The position numbers and the translations under genes are program-made. A stretch of DNA of 64,000 bases from Massilia soli (GTDB lineage Bacteria; Pseudomonadota; Gammaproteobacteria; Burkholderiales; Burkholderiaceae_D), in the NCBI RefSeq assembly GCF_016809835.1, contig NZ_JAFBIL020000006.1, positions 1 to 64,000 of the forward strand. The letters run 5' to 3'. The notes under the pieces were generated by a model. It was given only the letters and a program-made list of their open reading frames with translations, did not search any database and had not been told where the DNA came from. This document shows, piece by piece, positions 23,775-33,828 of this stretch (positions are counted from its first letter, which is position 1; each line of letters begins with the position of its first letter).

Positions 23775-25532
23775 TTAAAACTCTTCCCACTCGTCGTTGC
23801 CGGCGGTGGTTGCTGCAATCTTTTTTGGCTGGGCCGCTGGTGCGGCCGGGGCTGCTGCCGCACGTGCTGCCGGGCGCTTCAGCGCTGGCTTGGCCTTGGC
23901 TGCCGCCGGACGGGAGGCCGGTGCCGCCGTTGCCATTGGCGCCGCTTCGGCCACATGGATTTCTTCGCCTTCAACCAGCTTGAAGATGCTGACCACGCGG
24001 GCCAGTTCGCCAGCCTGGTCCTGCAGGCTCTGCGCTGCCGCTGCCGCTTCTTCCACCAGTGCCGCGTTCTGCTGGGTCATGCTGTCCATCTCGATGATCG
24101 ACAGGTTGACCTGCTCGATGCCGGCCGACTGTTCCTGGCTTGCATTGGCGATCTCGCTCATGATGTCGGTGACCCGCTTGACCGAGGCGACCACTTCATC
24201 CATCGTCACGCCGGCCTGGCCGACCAGCTTGCTGCCGCGTTCGACTTTTTCTACCGAGTCGCCGATCAGGGTCTTGATTTCTTTTGCTGCCGCTGCCGAA
24301 CGCTGCGCCAGGTTGCGCACTTCCGACGCCACCACCGCGAAGCCGCGGCCTTGTTCACCGGCACGTGCTGCTTCCACTGCCGCGTTCAGCGCCAGAATGT
24401 TGGTCTGGAAAGCGATGCCATCGATAACGCCGATGATGTCGACAATCTTGTTGGCCGAAGTGTTGATCGAGCCCATGGTGTCCACCACCTGGGCGACCAC
24501 GTCGCCACCCTTGCGGGCCACGTCCGACGCCGTTGCTGCCAGCGCATTGGCTTCACGGGCATTGTCGGCGTTCTGCTTCACGGTCGAGGTCAGTTCTTCC
24601 ATCGCCGACGCGGTCTTTTCCAGCGCGCTGGCTTGCATTTCGGTACGCGACGACAGGTCGATGTTGCCGGCGGCGATTTCACGCGATGCGGTGCCGATGG
24701 TCTCGGTGCCGCCGCGAACCTGGCCGACGATGCCTTTCAGGCTGTTGCGCATTTCACGCACTTCCATCAGCAGGCTGCCCTGGGCCGCATGCTCGGTATC
24801 GATGCGGATCGACAGGTCGCCGGCGGCGATGCTGCTTGCAATCTTGGCGGTGTAGTCCGGCTCTCCGCCGAGCTGCTTGAGCAGGCCGCGGGTGATGAAC
24901 CATGCCGCCATCACGCCGAGCACGCCAGCCACCAGGCCGAGGATGATCATCATGTTGCGTGCCGCTTCGAAGCCGCTCTGCGCCTCGTGCTGGGCCTGGG
25001 CGCTCATCTTTTCTTCCAGCGTCGCCAGCTTGTCCAGCCCGTCCATCCACTTCTTCTGCGGTGGGCGGATTTCCTTGATCAGGACACGGGTTGCCGTCTC
25101 GGCATCGTTACCCAGCCACAGGGCCGATGCCTTGGCGATGGCCGCCTGGGTCAGCGCTTCGTTTTCTTTAATCTGTGCCAGCAGGGCCTTTTCGTCGGCC
25201 GAACCTTCGCGGGCGAAGACGTCGCTCAGCTTCTTCTGGGCTTCGGCGTACTTGTCGGCGCGGGCCTTGATCTGGTTCATTTCCGGTTCCATGTCGGCCG
25301 GATCAGTCATCAGGGTCAGTACTTTCAGTGACGAGATACGGTCGGCCACGTTGTTGCGCATATCGATGACAAGGCGGCTGACGACGTTGTTGACGCTGAC
25401 GACGCGGTCAAGGCGATCCTGGATTTCGGCCATGCGGAAAATACCCACGATCGTCACGGCGACCAGGAAGAACAATACGAGGGCAAAACCAAGCGCCAGG
25501 CGGGTGCCGACCTTCATGCTGGATAAATTCAT
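23775..25532 (-). CDS. Methyl-accepting chemotaxis protein
   Basis: Encodes 585 residues. It has a membrane helix at about 12-32, a periplasmic four-helix ligand domain (33-190), a second helix at about 192-212 and a HAMP linker to about 265. A long signalling coiled coil follows with the hairpin tip [20 protein letters not shown] and [19 protein letters not shown]. An alanine/proline-rich tail ends in NDEWEEF, a CheR/CheB-docking pentapeptide type. It would sense a periplasmic ligand and signal through CheA. No che genes are in the window, so it works with a chemotaxis set elsewhere. Confidence 0.95.
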   Translation of the reverse strand: MNLSSMKVGTRLALGFALVLFFLVAVTIVGIFRMAEIQDRLDRVVSVNNVVSRLVIDMRNNVADRISSLKVLTLMTDPADMEPEMNQIKARADKYAEAQKKLSDVFAREGSADEKALLAQIKENEALTQAAIAKASALWLGNDAETATRVLIKEIRPPQKKWMDGLDKLATLEEKMSAQAQHEAQSGFEAARNMMIILGLVAGVLGVMAAWFITRGLLKQLGGEPDYTAKIASSIAAGDLSIRIDTEHAAQGSLLMEVREMRNSLKGIVGQVRGGTETIGTASREIAAGNIDLSSRTEMQASALEKTASAMEELTSTVKQNADNAREANALAATASDVARKGGDVVAQVVDTMGSINTSANKIVDIIGVIDGIAFQTNILALNAAVEAARAGEQGRGFAVVASEVRNLAQRSAAAAKEIKTLIGDSVEKVERGSKLVGQAGVTMDEVVASVKRVTDIMSEIANASQEQSAGIEQVNLSIIEMDSMTQQNAALVEEAAAAAQSLQDQAGELARVVSIFKLVEGEEIHVAEAAPMATAAPASRPAAAKAKPALKRPAARAAAAPAAPAAQPKKIAATTAGNDEWEEF

Positions 25533-25944
25533 TTCGTGTCTTTTCTAATGAAACTATTGATCGAAATCGTTCGGTTCAGTGCGCTGGCGGCGGCATTTTT
25601 GATGCTCCTCGGCAACACAATGAAGCTTCGCGTGTTTCCATCAGGATAAATCAAATAAATGACTGCGAATGCAAAATTAAGCCCGGAGTCACTTTTTGTT
25701 TCGTGAGAACAACACTCAACAGAGCCGTCATGTCGGTTGCCTCATGGAAACAACGAAATGATTATAGGTTTTTATCTTGCCGTGAGGCAAGCAGTAAAAG
25801 GTTGTGGTACGGAAAATACTGGGGATATGAAAAGGGCAAGATCGCGGCCGGGCGCCACCCTTCAGAGGAGAAACGGAACAAAATGCGCGCCGGGGGACGG
25901 CGCGCATGCCGGGACCTGGCCGGTCCCGGTGTTGCATTTGCGCG

Positions 25945-26976
25945 TCAGGCGCTGGTCAACCTGGCACAAGCGTCGAGCAGCAGGCGGGCGTCGCCTGATG
26001 CCAGGCGGGTAGGATCGGACATCACCTGGCGGAAACTGCGGGCGCCCGGCAAGCCTGCCATGATGCCCAGCATGTGGCGGGTGATGGTGTTGAGCTTGAG
26101 TCCGCGCTGTCCATGCGCCGCGATTTGCGCCTGGATATACGGGATCATCGCCTCGATCACTTGCTGGCGCGTCTTGACGGGCGAGTCGTCGCCGTAGAAC
26201 CGTGCGTCGTACTCGGCCATCACATAAGGATTATGGTAAGCCTCGCGGCCCAGCATGACGCCGTCAACGTGCTGGAGGTGAGTGGCCACTTCGTCCGCGG
26301 TCTTGATGCCGCCGTTGATGATGATCTCCAGCTCAGGGAATTCGCGCTTGAGCTGGTAAGCCACCTCGTAGCGCAGCGGCGGGATTTCGCGATTTTCTTT
26401 TGGCGACAGGCCCTTCAGCACGGCATTGCGGGCGTGTACGATAAACGTGCGGCAGCCGGCGTCGGCGATGGTGCCGACGAAATCGCGCACAAAACCGTAT
26501 TCCTCATTGCGGTCGATACCGATCCGGTGCTTGACCGTCACGTCGATCGACACGGCGTCGCGCATTGCCTTGACGCAGTCGGCCACCAGTTGCGGCTCGG
26601 CCATCAGGCAAGCGCCGAATGCGCCCTTCTGCACCCGTTCGGACGGGCAACCGCAGTTCAGGTTGATTTCATCGTAACCCCACTCCTGCCCAAGCTTTGC
26701 ACTTTTGGCAAGGTCAAGCGGATCGCTGCCGCCCAGCTGCAGCGCAACCGGATGCTCTTCGTCATTGAAACGCAGGTGGCGCTCGACATCGCCGTAGACC
26801 AGCGCGCCAGTGGTCACCATCTCGGTGTACAACCAGGTATGGCGGGTGATTTCGCGGTGGAACTTGCGGCAGTGGCGGTCGGTCCAGTCCATCATGGGGG
26901 CGACCGACAGCGTCCTGGGTTTGTATGCGCCAGGTGTTGCTGTTATGCCCCTGGAGGGTGTGTGGTTTTCTGACAT
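25945..26976 (-). CDS. dusA: tRNA-dihydrouridine synthase A
   Basis: Encodes 343 residues from the ATG at 26976; a longer open frame to 27120 reads as non-native sequence. It is a TIM-barrel flavoenzyme that reduces uridines 20/20a of the tRNA D-loop using FMN and NADPH. Visible features are SVAPMMDWTDRHCRKFHR at the N-terminus, INLNCGCPSERVQKG with the downstream GAFGACLM catalytic cysteine, VKHRIGID, the FMN-phosphate site IIINGGIKT, and the DusA-specific C-terminal helical domain (LKLNTITRHMLGI). Length is typical. It is divergent to the acyl-carrier operon. Confidence 0.95.
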   Translation of the reverse strand: MSENHTPSRGITATPGAYKPRTLSVAPMMDWTDRHCRKFHREITRHTWLYTEMVTTGALVYGDVERHLRFNDEEHPVALQLGGSDPLDLAKSAKLGQEWGYDEINLNCGCPSERVQKGAFGACLMAEPQLVADCVKAMRDAVSIDVTVKHRIGIDRNEEYGFVRDFVGTIADAGCRTFIVHARNAVLKGLSPKENREIPPLRYEVAYQLKREFPELEIIINGGIKTADEVATHLQHVDGVMLGREAYHNPYVMAEYDARFYGDDSPVKTRQQVIEAMIPYIQAQIAAHGQRGLKLNTITRHMLGIMAGLPGARSFRQVMSDPTRLASGDARLLLDACARLTSA

Positions 26977-27188
26977 TGGCTTCGGTGCGTGTATGCGTAA
27001 CCCGCCATGATAGCGCAGCGCCGCGCCGTGCGTATGATCGTCGCCCCCAGGAATGGGGCCAAAAAAATCCAGGAAAACCCCCTCCTCCACGCCGCCACGG
27101 GCTACAATTCTCGAAAGCAATGCTCTTCCTACGGCGCCATCGTTCGATCTTCGCCACTTAATATATTACTGATTTAATACTAATTCCC

Positions 27189-27416
27189 ATGAAGCTCACC
27201 GCGATTTTTTCTGAAATTTTCCAAGTCCCGGAATCGGCCCTGCAGGACCACACCGAGTTCAAGGAAATCCCAACCTGGGATTCCCTCCAGCACATGATGC
27301 TGATCACGCGGGTGGAAGACGATTTTCAGGTGCAGTTCGATGGCGACCAGATTGCCGATATGCGGACACTGGGCGACGTGCGCAAGGCCGTGGTTGCCAG
27401 CGGCGGCACGCTGTGA
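27189..27416 (+). CDS. Dedicated acyl carrier protein
   Basis: Encodes 75 residues. EIPTWDSLQHMMLI holds the phosphopantetheine serine (S32 in D-S-L). The acidic helix II after it is conserved. It differs from the housekeeping AcpP by lacking the GADSLDTVE core. It opens an operon with an SDR reductase that starts inside its stop codon (GTG overlap of 4 bp) and an AMP-forming ligase, so it probably carries an acyl or aminoacyl group that is activated by the ligase, reduced by the SDR and handed to a sugar or lipid. Confidence 0.9.
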   Translation: MKLTAIFSEIFQVPESALQDHTEFKEIPTWDSLQHMMLITRVEDDFQVQFDGDQIADMRTLGDVRKAVVASGGTL

Positions 27417-28165
27417 ACCTGAGCGGCGCCAAGGTGCTGGTCACCGGCGGCGGCCGCGGCATCGGCCGCCGGCTGGTCGAAGGTTTCCTTGCCGATGGCG
27501 CCCTGGTGGGCGTCTTCGAACGCGACGACGACTTGTGTGCCGAGCTGCGCGCAGCGTTCGATGGCCGCGTGCTGGCCTGGCCTTGCGACGTATCCGATCC
27601 GGATGCGGTCGATGCTGCCGTCGCCAGCGCAAAACAGGATGGTTTCGAGCCGGACGTGCTGGTCAATAATGCCGGCGTGATCCACAGCGAACCACTGGTC
27701 AATTTCACCGCGCGTGGCGACCGGGTTCATTCGCGCCGAGCCTGGCGCGATGTGATGGCTGCCGACCTGGATTCGGTGTTCTATGTCACCAGCCGCGTGG
27801 TCGATGGCATGATGGCCCGGCGTTGCAAAGGCGTCGTCATTTCGATCAGCTCGATTGCCGCTGCCGGCAACCCGGGCCAGTCCGCCTATTCGGCCGCCAA
27901 GGCCGCAGTGAATGCGCTGACGGCTACCTGGGCCAAGGAACTGGGGCCGCTGGGTTTTCGTTTCGCTGCCATCGCGCCCGGTTTCTTCGATACACCTTCC
28001 ACGCATGCCGCCTTAAGCGACACCATCATCACCCGCCTGAAGCAGCAAATCCCCTTGCGCAGGCTCGGCAATCCGGAGGCGATCTACCTCGCAGCCCGCC
28101 AGATCGTCGAGAACGACTATCTTACCGGTACCGTGCTCGAGTTGGACGGCGGGCTGACACTCTGA
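27413..28165 (+). CDS. SDR-family oxidoreductase (FabG-like)
   Basis: Encodes 250 residues. GGGRGIG at 12-18 is the nucleotide-binding loop, NNAG at 85-88, SISS near 144-147, and the catalytic Y159-x3-K163 lies in AYSAAKAAV. The C-terminal LTGTVLELDGG is the classical SDR end. The likely reaction is NADPH-dependent reduction of a 3-oxoacyl group on the neighbouring carrier protein, or of a sugar keto group. It starts with GTG overlapping the ACP stop, which indicates translational coupling. Substrate is inferred from context. Confidence 0.9.
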   Translation: MNLSGAKVLVTGGGRGIGRRLVEGFLADGALVGVFERDDDLCAELRAAFDGRVLAWPCDVSDPDAVDAAVASAKQDGFEPDVLVNNAGVIHSEPLVNFTARGDRVHSRRAWRDVMAADLDSVFYVTSRVVDGMMARRCKGVVISISSIAAAGNPGQSAYSAAKAAVNALTATWAKELGPLGFRFAAIAPGFFDTPSTHAALSDTIITRLKQQIPLRRLGNPEAIYLAARQIVENDYLTGTVLELDGGLTL

Positions 28166-28180
28166 CGAGGAACGCTGCTC

Positions 28181-29740
28181 ATGGCTTTTGTTTCCAATAT
28201 TGGGCTGGCATTCGACGACGTCGTTCGGCGCCACAGCGACCGCACCGCCCTGTCGTATCCGGCGACCCAGGAAATGGTCTCCTACGGCGAACTGGCCGCC
28301 CTGGCGAACGCAATTGCCGGCGAACTGATTCACCAGGGCCTCAGGCAAGGCGATGTGGTGGCCTTATTCCATGACAAATCTCCGCCTGCCTACGCGACGA
28401 TGCTGGCATGCCTGCGCCTGGGGCTGATATATACCAATCTTGACCCGGACAGTCCTTGGGCAAGGCTCGAAAAAATCTTGCATACCTGTCAGCCACGGCT
28501 GATCGTCAATAGCTTTGCCGCGCTGCCCCATCAGGCTGCGCTGACACAAACCGGCAAGCCCCCTGTCCTGGACTTGCATGCATGGTCGCACGACCCGACC
28601 GGCGGCGCCGCCGCATTGCCTGACGCAGCCGGCGTCGGCGGCCATCAACCGGCATACATCATGTTTACGTCGGGATCGACCGGAATGCCCAAGGGAGCGG
28701 CGATTTCGCACGCCAACCTGCTGTGGTTTATCGGCTGGTCACATGACCGTTTTGCAGTCACGCAGGACGACGTGCTGACGAATGCCAATCCGATGTACTT
28801 CGATAATTCGGTGTTCGATTTTTACACCGCACTGTTTGCCGGCGCCACGCTGGTGCCGCTCACCGCGCAACAGGTCAGGGAGCCGCGCACCTTGGTCACG
28901 CTCGTCAACCAGGCCCGCTGCAGCATCTGGTTCTCAGTGCCGTCCCTGCTGGTGTATTTGTTGACGACCCGCGCACTGGCGGCGAAGGATTTTCCTGCCA
29001 TGCGCGCCATTATCTTCGGCGGCGAAGGCTTCCCCAAGAGCCGCCTGAAGCAGTTGTTCGACCTGTTTGGCGCGCGCACGGCGCTCGAGAATGTCTACGG
29101 TCCGACCGAATGCACCTGCATTTGCAGCGCGCACCGCGTCGGGACTGCCGATTTCGACGACATGGCCAGGCTGGCGACGCTGGGCTCGATAGCGCAGAAT
29201 TTTTCCGCACATATCCTGCCGCTGGATGCGGCCGATCCCACCTTTGGCGAACTGTTCCTGACCGGGCCGCACGTCGGACTGGGGTATTACAACGACCCCG
29301 ACCGCACCGCCAAGGCGTTTATCCAGAATCCCGCCAATCCGCGCTATCCCGAGCTCGGCTACCGCACCGGCGACCTGGTCGAACGCGACGAGAACGGCAA
29401 GCTGCACTTCAAAGGCCGGCAGGATTTCCAGGTCAAGCACATGGGCTACCGGATCGAACTTGAAGAAATCGAGGCGGCACTGAACACCCTGCCGACCGTG
29501 ACGGAGTGCGCCGTCATTTATCACAAGCTCGCCGAGGGCCTCGGCGAGATCGTCGCTTTCGCCGCGCTCGACGATGCGAACGCAACGACCGAAGCCCTGT
29601 TGGCGCAACTTGCCGCGCTGTTGCCAGCTTACATGGTGCCGCGTAAAGTCAATCTGATGGCGGGGTTGCCCAAAAATGCGAACGGCAAAATCGATCGCGT
29701 TTCCCTTCAATCAGCACTCCAGGAAAGAGCATCCCGATGA
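28181..29740 (+). CDS. AMP-forming acyl/amino-acid ligase (NRPS A-domain-like)
   Basis: Encodes 519 residues. It carries the adenylation motifs: YIMFTSGSTGMPKGA (A3), YGPTECT (A5), GYRTGDLVE (A7), FQVKHMGYRIELEEIE (A8) and NGKIDR near the C-terminus with the catalytic lysine (A10). It most resembles free-standing DltA-type or A-domain enzymes that load a carrier protein. The ACP two genes upstream is the natural acceptor. The substrate-binding pocket cannot be read by eye. It overlaps the downstream acetyltransferase by 4 bp. Confidence 0.9.
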   Translation: MAFVSNIGLAFDDVVRRHSDRTALSYPATQEMVSYGELAALANAIAGELIHQGLRQGDVVALFHDKSPPAYATMLACLRLGLIYTNLDPDSPWARLEKILHTCQPRLIVNSFAALPHQAALTQTGKPPVLDLHAWSHDPTGGAAALPDAAGVGGHQPAYIMFTSGSTGMPKGAAISHANLLWFIGWSHDRFAVTQDDVLTNANPMYFDNSVFDFYTALFAGATLVPLTAQQVREPRTLVTLVNQARCSIWFSVPSLLVYLLTTRALAAKDFPAMRAIIFGGEGFPKSRLKQLFDLFGARTALENVYGPTECTCICSAHRVGTADFDDMARLATLGSIAQNFSAHILPLDAADPTFGELFLTGPHVGLGYYNDPDRTAKAFIQNPANPRYPELGYRTGDLVERDENGKLHFKGRQDFQVKHMGYRIELEEIEAALNTLPTVTECAVIYHKLAEGLGEIVAFAALDDANATTEALLAQLAALLPAYMVPRKVNLMAGLPKNANGKIDRVSLQSALQERASR

Positions 29741-30411
29741 AACCTCTGATCTTGTTTGGCGCCGGAAAAATCGCTGAGGTGCTGCTGTATTTCTTCCAGC
29801 ACCATAGCGAGCGCAAGGTGGTGGCATGCACGGTCGATGCGCCCTATTCACCTGGCGCACAATGGCAGGGCCTGCCGGTCGTGACGTTCGACACGGTCGC
29901 CGCGCACTATCCGCCGGAGCAATACGACATGTTTGTCGCGGTCGGCTACCAAGACCTGAATGACCTGCGCGCAAACAAATGCGCCGAGGCGCGCGCCCTG
30001 GGCTATGCCCTGGCATCCCATATTGATCCAGGCGCGCCGCGCGATCTGGTCCATGGCGACAACTGCTTTGTCATGCACCAGGCACTGGTCCACCCGCGCG
30101 TAACGCTGGGCAACAACGTCTTTGTCTGGAGCGGCGCGATGGTAGGCCATCACAGCGCGATCGGCGACAACTGCTGGCTCACCTCTTGCACGAATATTTC
30201 CGGCGCGGTCACGGTGGGAGCAAACTGTTTTTTCGCCGTCAACAGCACGCTCGGGCATGGAGTGACGATGGGCGATGAATGCTTTGTGGGCGCCAATGCC
30301 CTGGTGACGAAATGCGCGGAACGTGGCGCGGTGTTCATTGAAGGTAGCACGCCGCAGTTGCGCTTGAACAGCCGGCAGTTCCTGCGGATGTCGCAGTTTT
30401 CAAATCTATAA
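29737..30411 (+). CDS. Left-handed beta-helix acyltransferase (NeuD/PglD-like)
   Basis: Encodes 224 residues. The N-terminal PLILFGAGKIAEVLLYFFQ resembles the Rossmann-like subdomain of PglD/NeuD sugar N-acetyltransferases. From about residue 95 it shows hexapeptide repeats (GDNCFVMHQALVHPRVTLGN, VFVWSGAMVGHHSAIGDN, TVGANCFFAVNSTLGHGVTM) forming a left-handed beta-helix. Enzymes of this kind acylate the amino group of 4-amino-4,6-dideoxy sugars. The aminotransferase at 37081 and the carrier/ligase genes upstream fit that pathway. Whether the donor is acetyl-CoA or the acyl-ACP cannot be told here. Confidence 0.85.
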   Translation: MKPLILFGAGKIAEVLLYFFQHHSERKVVACTVDAPYSPGAQWQGLPVVTFDTVAAHYPPEQYDMFVAVGYQDLNDLRANKCAEARALGYALASHIDPGAPRDLVHGDNCFVMHQALVHPRVTLGNNVFVWSGAMVGHHSAIGDNCWLTSCTNISGAVTVGANCFFAVNSTLGHGVTMGDECFVGANALVTKCAERGAVFIEGSTPQLRLNSRQFLRMSQFSNL

Positions 30412-30422
30412 GGGAGTCGATC

Positions 30423-31205
30423 ATGACCCAAGCCAAAAATTCCCATGCGAGCGCCGGCCAGCTATCGCAGGCGCCGGAGCGCGGCTACCGCCGGATCGGC
30501 TTCGAAACACGCAAGTTCGAGCAGCGCCGCGAGCCGTACTGGCAGGGAGTGAATGAAATTCTTGGCATGGGCTATGACCCTGCCGATCTGATCCATCACT
30601 TTCCGGCATTCACCGGGCATGTCGCCCTCGGCCGTTTCCTCGCGCTGTACGAGGTGTACAAGCAAACGCTTGGGCTCATGGGCCACATCGCCGAAGCCGG
30701 GGTGTTCAAAGGCTCATCAATGCTGATGTTTGCCAAGCTGACCAAATTGTTCGAGCCCGAGTCGCTGACCCAGGTCCACGGATTCGACTGGTTCAAGGGA
30801 AACCATCCGGACGACAATGAGAAGCATCTCGTCGATGACAACTCCTATTTCGAGAGCAAGGAACGCCTTGAGGCGCTGATCAAGGCACAGCAACTCGATA
30901 ACGTCGCAATGCTGCATGAGCTGGACTTATCCAAGGACCTTCCCGCCTTCTTCGACCAGTATGCGCACCTGCAATTCAAACTGGTCTTCCTCGATTGCGG
31001 ACTCTACAAGGTGGTCCATCATTGCATCGAGCATTTCTGGGAGCGGCTGACGCCTGGCGGCATTCTGCTACTCGACAATATCAACCATGAAACCGCGCCG
31101 GGCGAGACCCAGGCGGTGCGCGAATTGCTGCCCGGCCTGCAGATCCGGACCTTCCCGTTCACCCAGCAGCCCACTGGCTATATCGTCAAGCCGATGGTGG
31201 GCTAA
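30423..31205 (+). CDS. TylF/macrocin-type O-methyltransferase
   Basis: Encodes 260 residues. IAEAGVFKGSSMLMFAKL is the SAM-binding loop, KLVFLDCGLYKVVHHCIEHF and PGGILLLDNINHE form the later strands with the metal-binding acidic residues typical of TylF-family, Mg-dependent sugar O-methyltransferases. It lies 11 bp after the acetyltransferase at the end of the five-gene operon. A likely role is methylation of the acylated amino sugar or of its acyl chain, which is inferred. Confidence 0.85.
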   Translation: MTQAKNSHASAGQLSQAPERGYRRIGFETRKFEQRREPYWQGVNEILGMGYDPADLIHHFPAFTGHVALGRFLALYEVYKQTLGLMGHIAEAGVFKGSSMLMFAKLTKLFEPESLTQVHGFDWFKGNHPDDNEKHLVDDNSYFESKERLEALIKAQQLDNVAMLHELDLSKDLPAFFDQYAHLQFKLVFLDCGLYKVVHHCIEHFWERLTPGGILLLDNINHETAPGETQAVRELLPGLQIRTFPFTQQPTGYIVKPMVG

Positions 31206-31225
31206 GCAGGCGCACCAACCCAAGA

Positions 31226-31777
31226 CTACAGGTCGGTTTCCAACAGGTCGTAGGCCTTGGCGTTGTGCCAAACACCGTCCTTCATGAAGGCATGGCGTTT
31301 TTCACCGATGTAGTGGAATCCCCACTGCCTGATCACCATTTCCGATTGCGGGTTGGAGGTGAAGTGCTCGACCACCAGCCGGTGGATGCCCAATTCCCTG
31401 AACGCGAAAGCGATCACGTGGCGGCCCGCTTCCGACATGATGCGCTGTCCCTGCGACTCCACGCCCAGCCAGTAGGCCAGCTCCGCGCTATGGTAGGTCA
31501 GTGCGCGGTGATGGCGCATGATGCTAATTAGCGAGATGATCCCGCAGAAGCGCCCGTCCATGAAAATGGACCAGGTAATGCCGCGCCCGTCGTGGCGGCT
31601 TTGCTCCAGGTTCTCGATCAGTGTCCTGGTCTCCGACTTGTCCTGGTGCGGCTGCCATGACATCAGGCGGCAGATGCGCGGATCGGTCACATGCGGCCAG
31701 ACATCGTCCAGATCCTTCATGCTGATCGGGGTGAGCAGCAAGCGCGGAGTTACGATCGTCAGGTTTTCCGGAAACAA
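31226..31777 (-). CDS. GNAT-family acetyltransferase (RimJ/RimL type)
   Basis: Encodes 183 residues. IVTPRLLLTPI at the start, LAYWLGVESQGQRIMSEA with the acetyl-CoA phosphate-binding Q-G-x-x-x loop, FRELGIHRLVVEHFTSNPQS and the final MKDGVWHNAKAYDLL match RimJ/RimL-like GNATs. The start is a TTG behind GAGGT, directly after the upstream gene's stop. It is last in the four-gene minus-strand operon and meets the TylF gene tail to tail. It may acetylate a surface sugar. Confidence 0.85.
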   Translation of the reverse strand: MFPENLTIVTPRLLLTPISMKDLDDVWPHVTDPRICRLMSWQPHQDKSETRTLIENLEQSRHDGRGITWSIFMDGRFCGIISLISIMRHHRALTYHSAELAYWLGVESQGQRIMSEAGRHVIAFAFRELGIHRLVVEHFTSNPQSEMVIRQWGFHYIGEKRHAFMKDGVWHNAKAYDLLETDL

Positions 31778-31782
31778 TTCAT

Positions 31783-32721
31783 TTACCTCGTATCGAGTGG
31801 ATATTCGGCATAGCCCATGCCCTCGGCGCCAAAGCCGTTACCGTTGTAAAACATCAGCAATTTATTCTCCTGCCGTATCACATACGGATAGGCGATCATC
31901 AGCGCATCCCACCCGCTGCCGGAGACATCGATGCCGGCCTGCGCATCGTCGCGCGTCCAGTGCTCGAGGTCATCGGAATAGGCGTAACCAATGCGGTAGC
32001 TATCGTTGCCATTGCGGAAGTCGCTGCTGCCGCGGTAGCAGAACCACATGTGCCAGGTGCCGTTGGCGCGGATGACGGTCGGCCGGGTCAAGGCTTCGCT
32101 GTCGTTACGGCACTGTAAGGCGGCGATGCCAGCTTGATGCCATTCAATGCCGTCTTGCGACGACGCAGTCTTCAGGTCGTACTGATGCTCCATTTTCCCG
32201 TTGAACTCGCGCCACGACGTGCCGGAGCAGTACCAGGAGCGCCATTGTCCCTGGTCGCGCAGCATGAACGGCGATGTCGCGGAATACGGTTCGGCTTCGG
32301 TCGCCTTCAGCACCGGCTCCTGGCTGACGCGGGTAAATGTCGTGCCATCATCGCTGATCGCCAGGCCGGTGAAATTGCGGTACGGGGCACCAGTCGTGGT
32401 GCCGCGGCTCCAGCCGCTGTAGTACAGGAACAGGCGCTGGCCGACTTGCACCACGCAGCTCGGCATGACGCCATGTTCGTCGAAGCTGCCGGCTTTGCCC
32501 AATGCCAGGATCGGCCGGTCATGCACGTATAACACCTCGCGCGGGTCGTGCGCCGACACGTCGATGAAGGTCGTCATGCTCAAACCGGGCTCGGGACGCG
32601 TGGCGAAAAATATCCTCAGCGTGTCGCGATCTTTTTGCCACACGGTGGGCACCTGCGCATGGCTGTGCATCCAGCCATGCTGTCCCGATGCGTCGAAGAT
32701 CTTGCCTTTCTTAAGCCACAT
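31783..32721 (-). CDS. Five-bladed beta-propeller glycosidase-like protein
   Basis: Encodes 312 residues from the ATG at 32721. Repeated blades are visible (MPSCVVQVGQRLFLYYSGW; TSPFMLRDQGQWRSWYCSGT; TRPTVIRANGTWHMWFCYRG; AYPYVIRQENKLLMFYNGNG), each with the W/Y-Y/F-x-G ending of GH43/GH32-type propellers. No signal peptide is seen, so it is cytoplasmic. Related proteins occur in polysaccharide and modification clusters and are not proved hydrolases. The gene starts 4 bp after the methyltransferase stop. Confidence 0.7.
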   Translation of the reverse strand: MWLKKGKIFDASGQHGWMHSHAQVPTVWQKDRDTLRIFFATRPEPGLSMTTFIDVSAHDPREVLYVHDRPILALGKAGSFDEHGVMPSCVVQVGQRLFLYYSGWSRGTTTGAPYRNFTGLAISDDGTTFTRVSQEPVLKATEAEPYSATSPFMLRDQGQWRSWYCSGTSWREFNGKMEHQYDLKTASSQDGIEWHQAGIAALQCRNDSEALTRPTVIRANGTWHMWFCYRGSSDFRNGNDSYRIGYAYSDDLEHWTRDDAQAGIDVSGSGWDALMIAYPYVIRQENKLLMFYNGNGFGAEGMGYAEYPLDTR

Positions 32722-32725
32722 CGCG

Positions 32726-33736
32726 CTACTGTCCGAGATCGCGCAGGGCTGCGGCCTTGACCACGTCGTCCAGCCAGGCGTGCATGCTCTTGCCCGACTT
32801 TTGCATCGCTTCCAGTGCGAGCGTCTTGGTTTCCGGCTTGACGCCCTCCAGCTGGCCATCGACACGCGTCATGTGGGTACCGCCGCGCGGGCCGGGAATC
32901 TCATAATTGAAGTTACCCGTCGGTTCCCCATCGCCGACGACAAAATCGATCAGGTAGAACACGCCGCCAATCACCCAGCGCAGCCGCACCTCGCGCGCTT
33001 CAACCGGCATCTCCTGCAGCGGCAGCGGCGCATTGAATTGCGGATTGGTGGCGGTCAGGATTTGTGCGAAGCGGGTGCCGCGCAGCCATGGCGGCATGCT
33101 TTCGTCGCCTACCAGCACGCGGCCGCCGACTTTGGTGACGCGCGCGAACTCCTTCAAGGCGCGCTTCACGTCGCCGAATTCGCCCAAGCCGCCGAAGTGG
33201 TAGACCGCATCGAAATAACCGTCGGGGAAAGGCAGGTAGCTGCCGTTCGACAGCGAATAGTCGATGGGCACGGCGACGCCGTCCATCCGCTCCACGCATT
33301 TTTCCAGCATCGGCAGCGAGATATCCTGCAGGTACAGGCTGCCCGAAGCGTCCAGGCGCTGCGCCAGCAAGGCCGAATCGCGGCCCGAGCCGCAGCTCAC
33401 TTCCAGCACGCGGTGATGCGCTTGCAGTTCCAGCGTGTCGATCATCTTGTTGCGCGTGACCGTCTCGTCTTCCCAAAACGTTTCAAAAGTCAGGTGCAGG
33501 AACTTGTCGTAGATCTCGGCGCGCTGATCGTAGAATGCCCTGCTTTTCTGTTCGGTCGGATGCAACTCCGGAGGGAAGGTCAGGTCGGCGATGCCGTTGT
33601 TGATCGCATAGCGGCGCCCACCGGCCGCGGTGAGCCAGCCCGAGAGCACATTGCCCTGGTCCTGGTGGTCGATCTCCAGTGTCAGTTCGGCACCGGTTTC
33701 TGGACAGCGATAATGTTTTTCCTGACCTGGTTTCAT
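32726..33736 (-). CDS. SAM-dependent methyltransferase with zinc-finger-like start
   Basis: Encodes 336 residues from the ATG at 33736, behind AGAGGA. A Trm112-like front (HYRCPETGAELTL, ending GIADLTFP) precedes a class I methyltransferase domain: RVLEVSCGSGRDSALLAQRL is motif I, FDAVYHFGGLGEFGD motif IV, RVTKVGGRVLVGDE motif V. The C-terminal 100 residues are extra and not recognised. Such enzymes appear in surface-polysaccharide clusters. It sits between the WbqC-like and propeller genes on the minus strand. Confidence 0.85.
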   Translation of the reverse strand: MKPGQEKHYRCPETGAELTLEIDHQDQGNVLSGWLTAAGGRRYAINNGIADLTFPPELHPTEQKSRAFYDQRAEIYDKFLHLTFETFWEDETVTRNKMIDTLELQAHHRVLEVSCGSGRDSALLAQRLDASGSLYLQDISLPMLEKCVERMDGVAVPIDYSLSNGSYLPFPDGYFDAVYHFGGLGEFGDVKRALKEFARVTKVGGRVLVGDESMPPWLRGTRFAQILTATNPQFNAPLPLQEMPVEAREVRLRWVIGGVFYLIDFVVGDGEPTGNFNYEIPGPRGGTHMTRVDGQLEGVKPETKTLALEAMQKSGKSMHAWLDDVVKAAALRDLGQ

Positions 33737-33828
33737 ATCTTTCCTCTGTAAATTGTCATCGGTGCCGCATTGGCTCATTACTATAGTTGATCGAGGGCAC
33801 CCGCGCTACGCTGCGCATGCCGAGCGCG

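Noticed and set aside
23688-25331. Long open frame opposite the chemoreceptor gene
   Set aside because: Cys/His/Arg-rich shadow frame; the MCP is unmistakable on the other strand.
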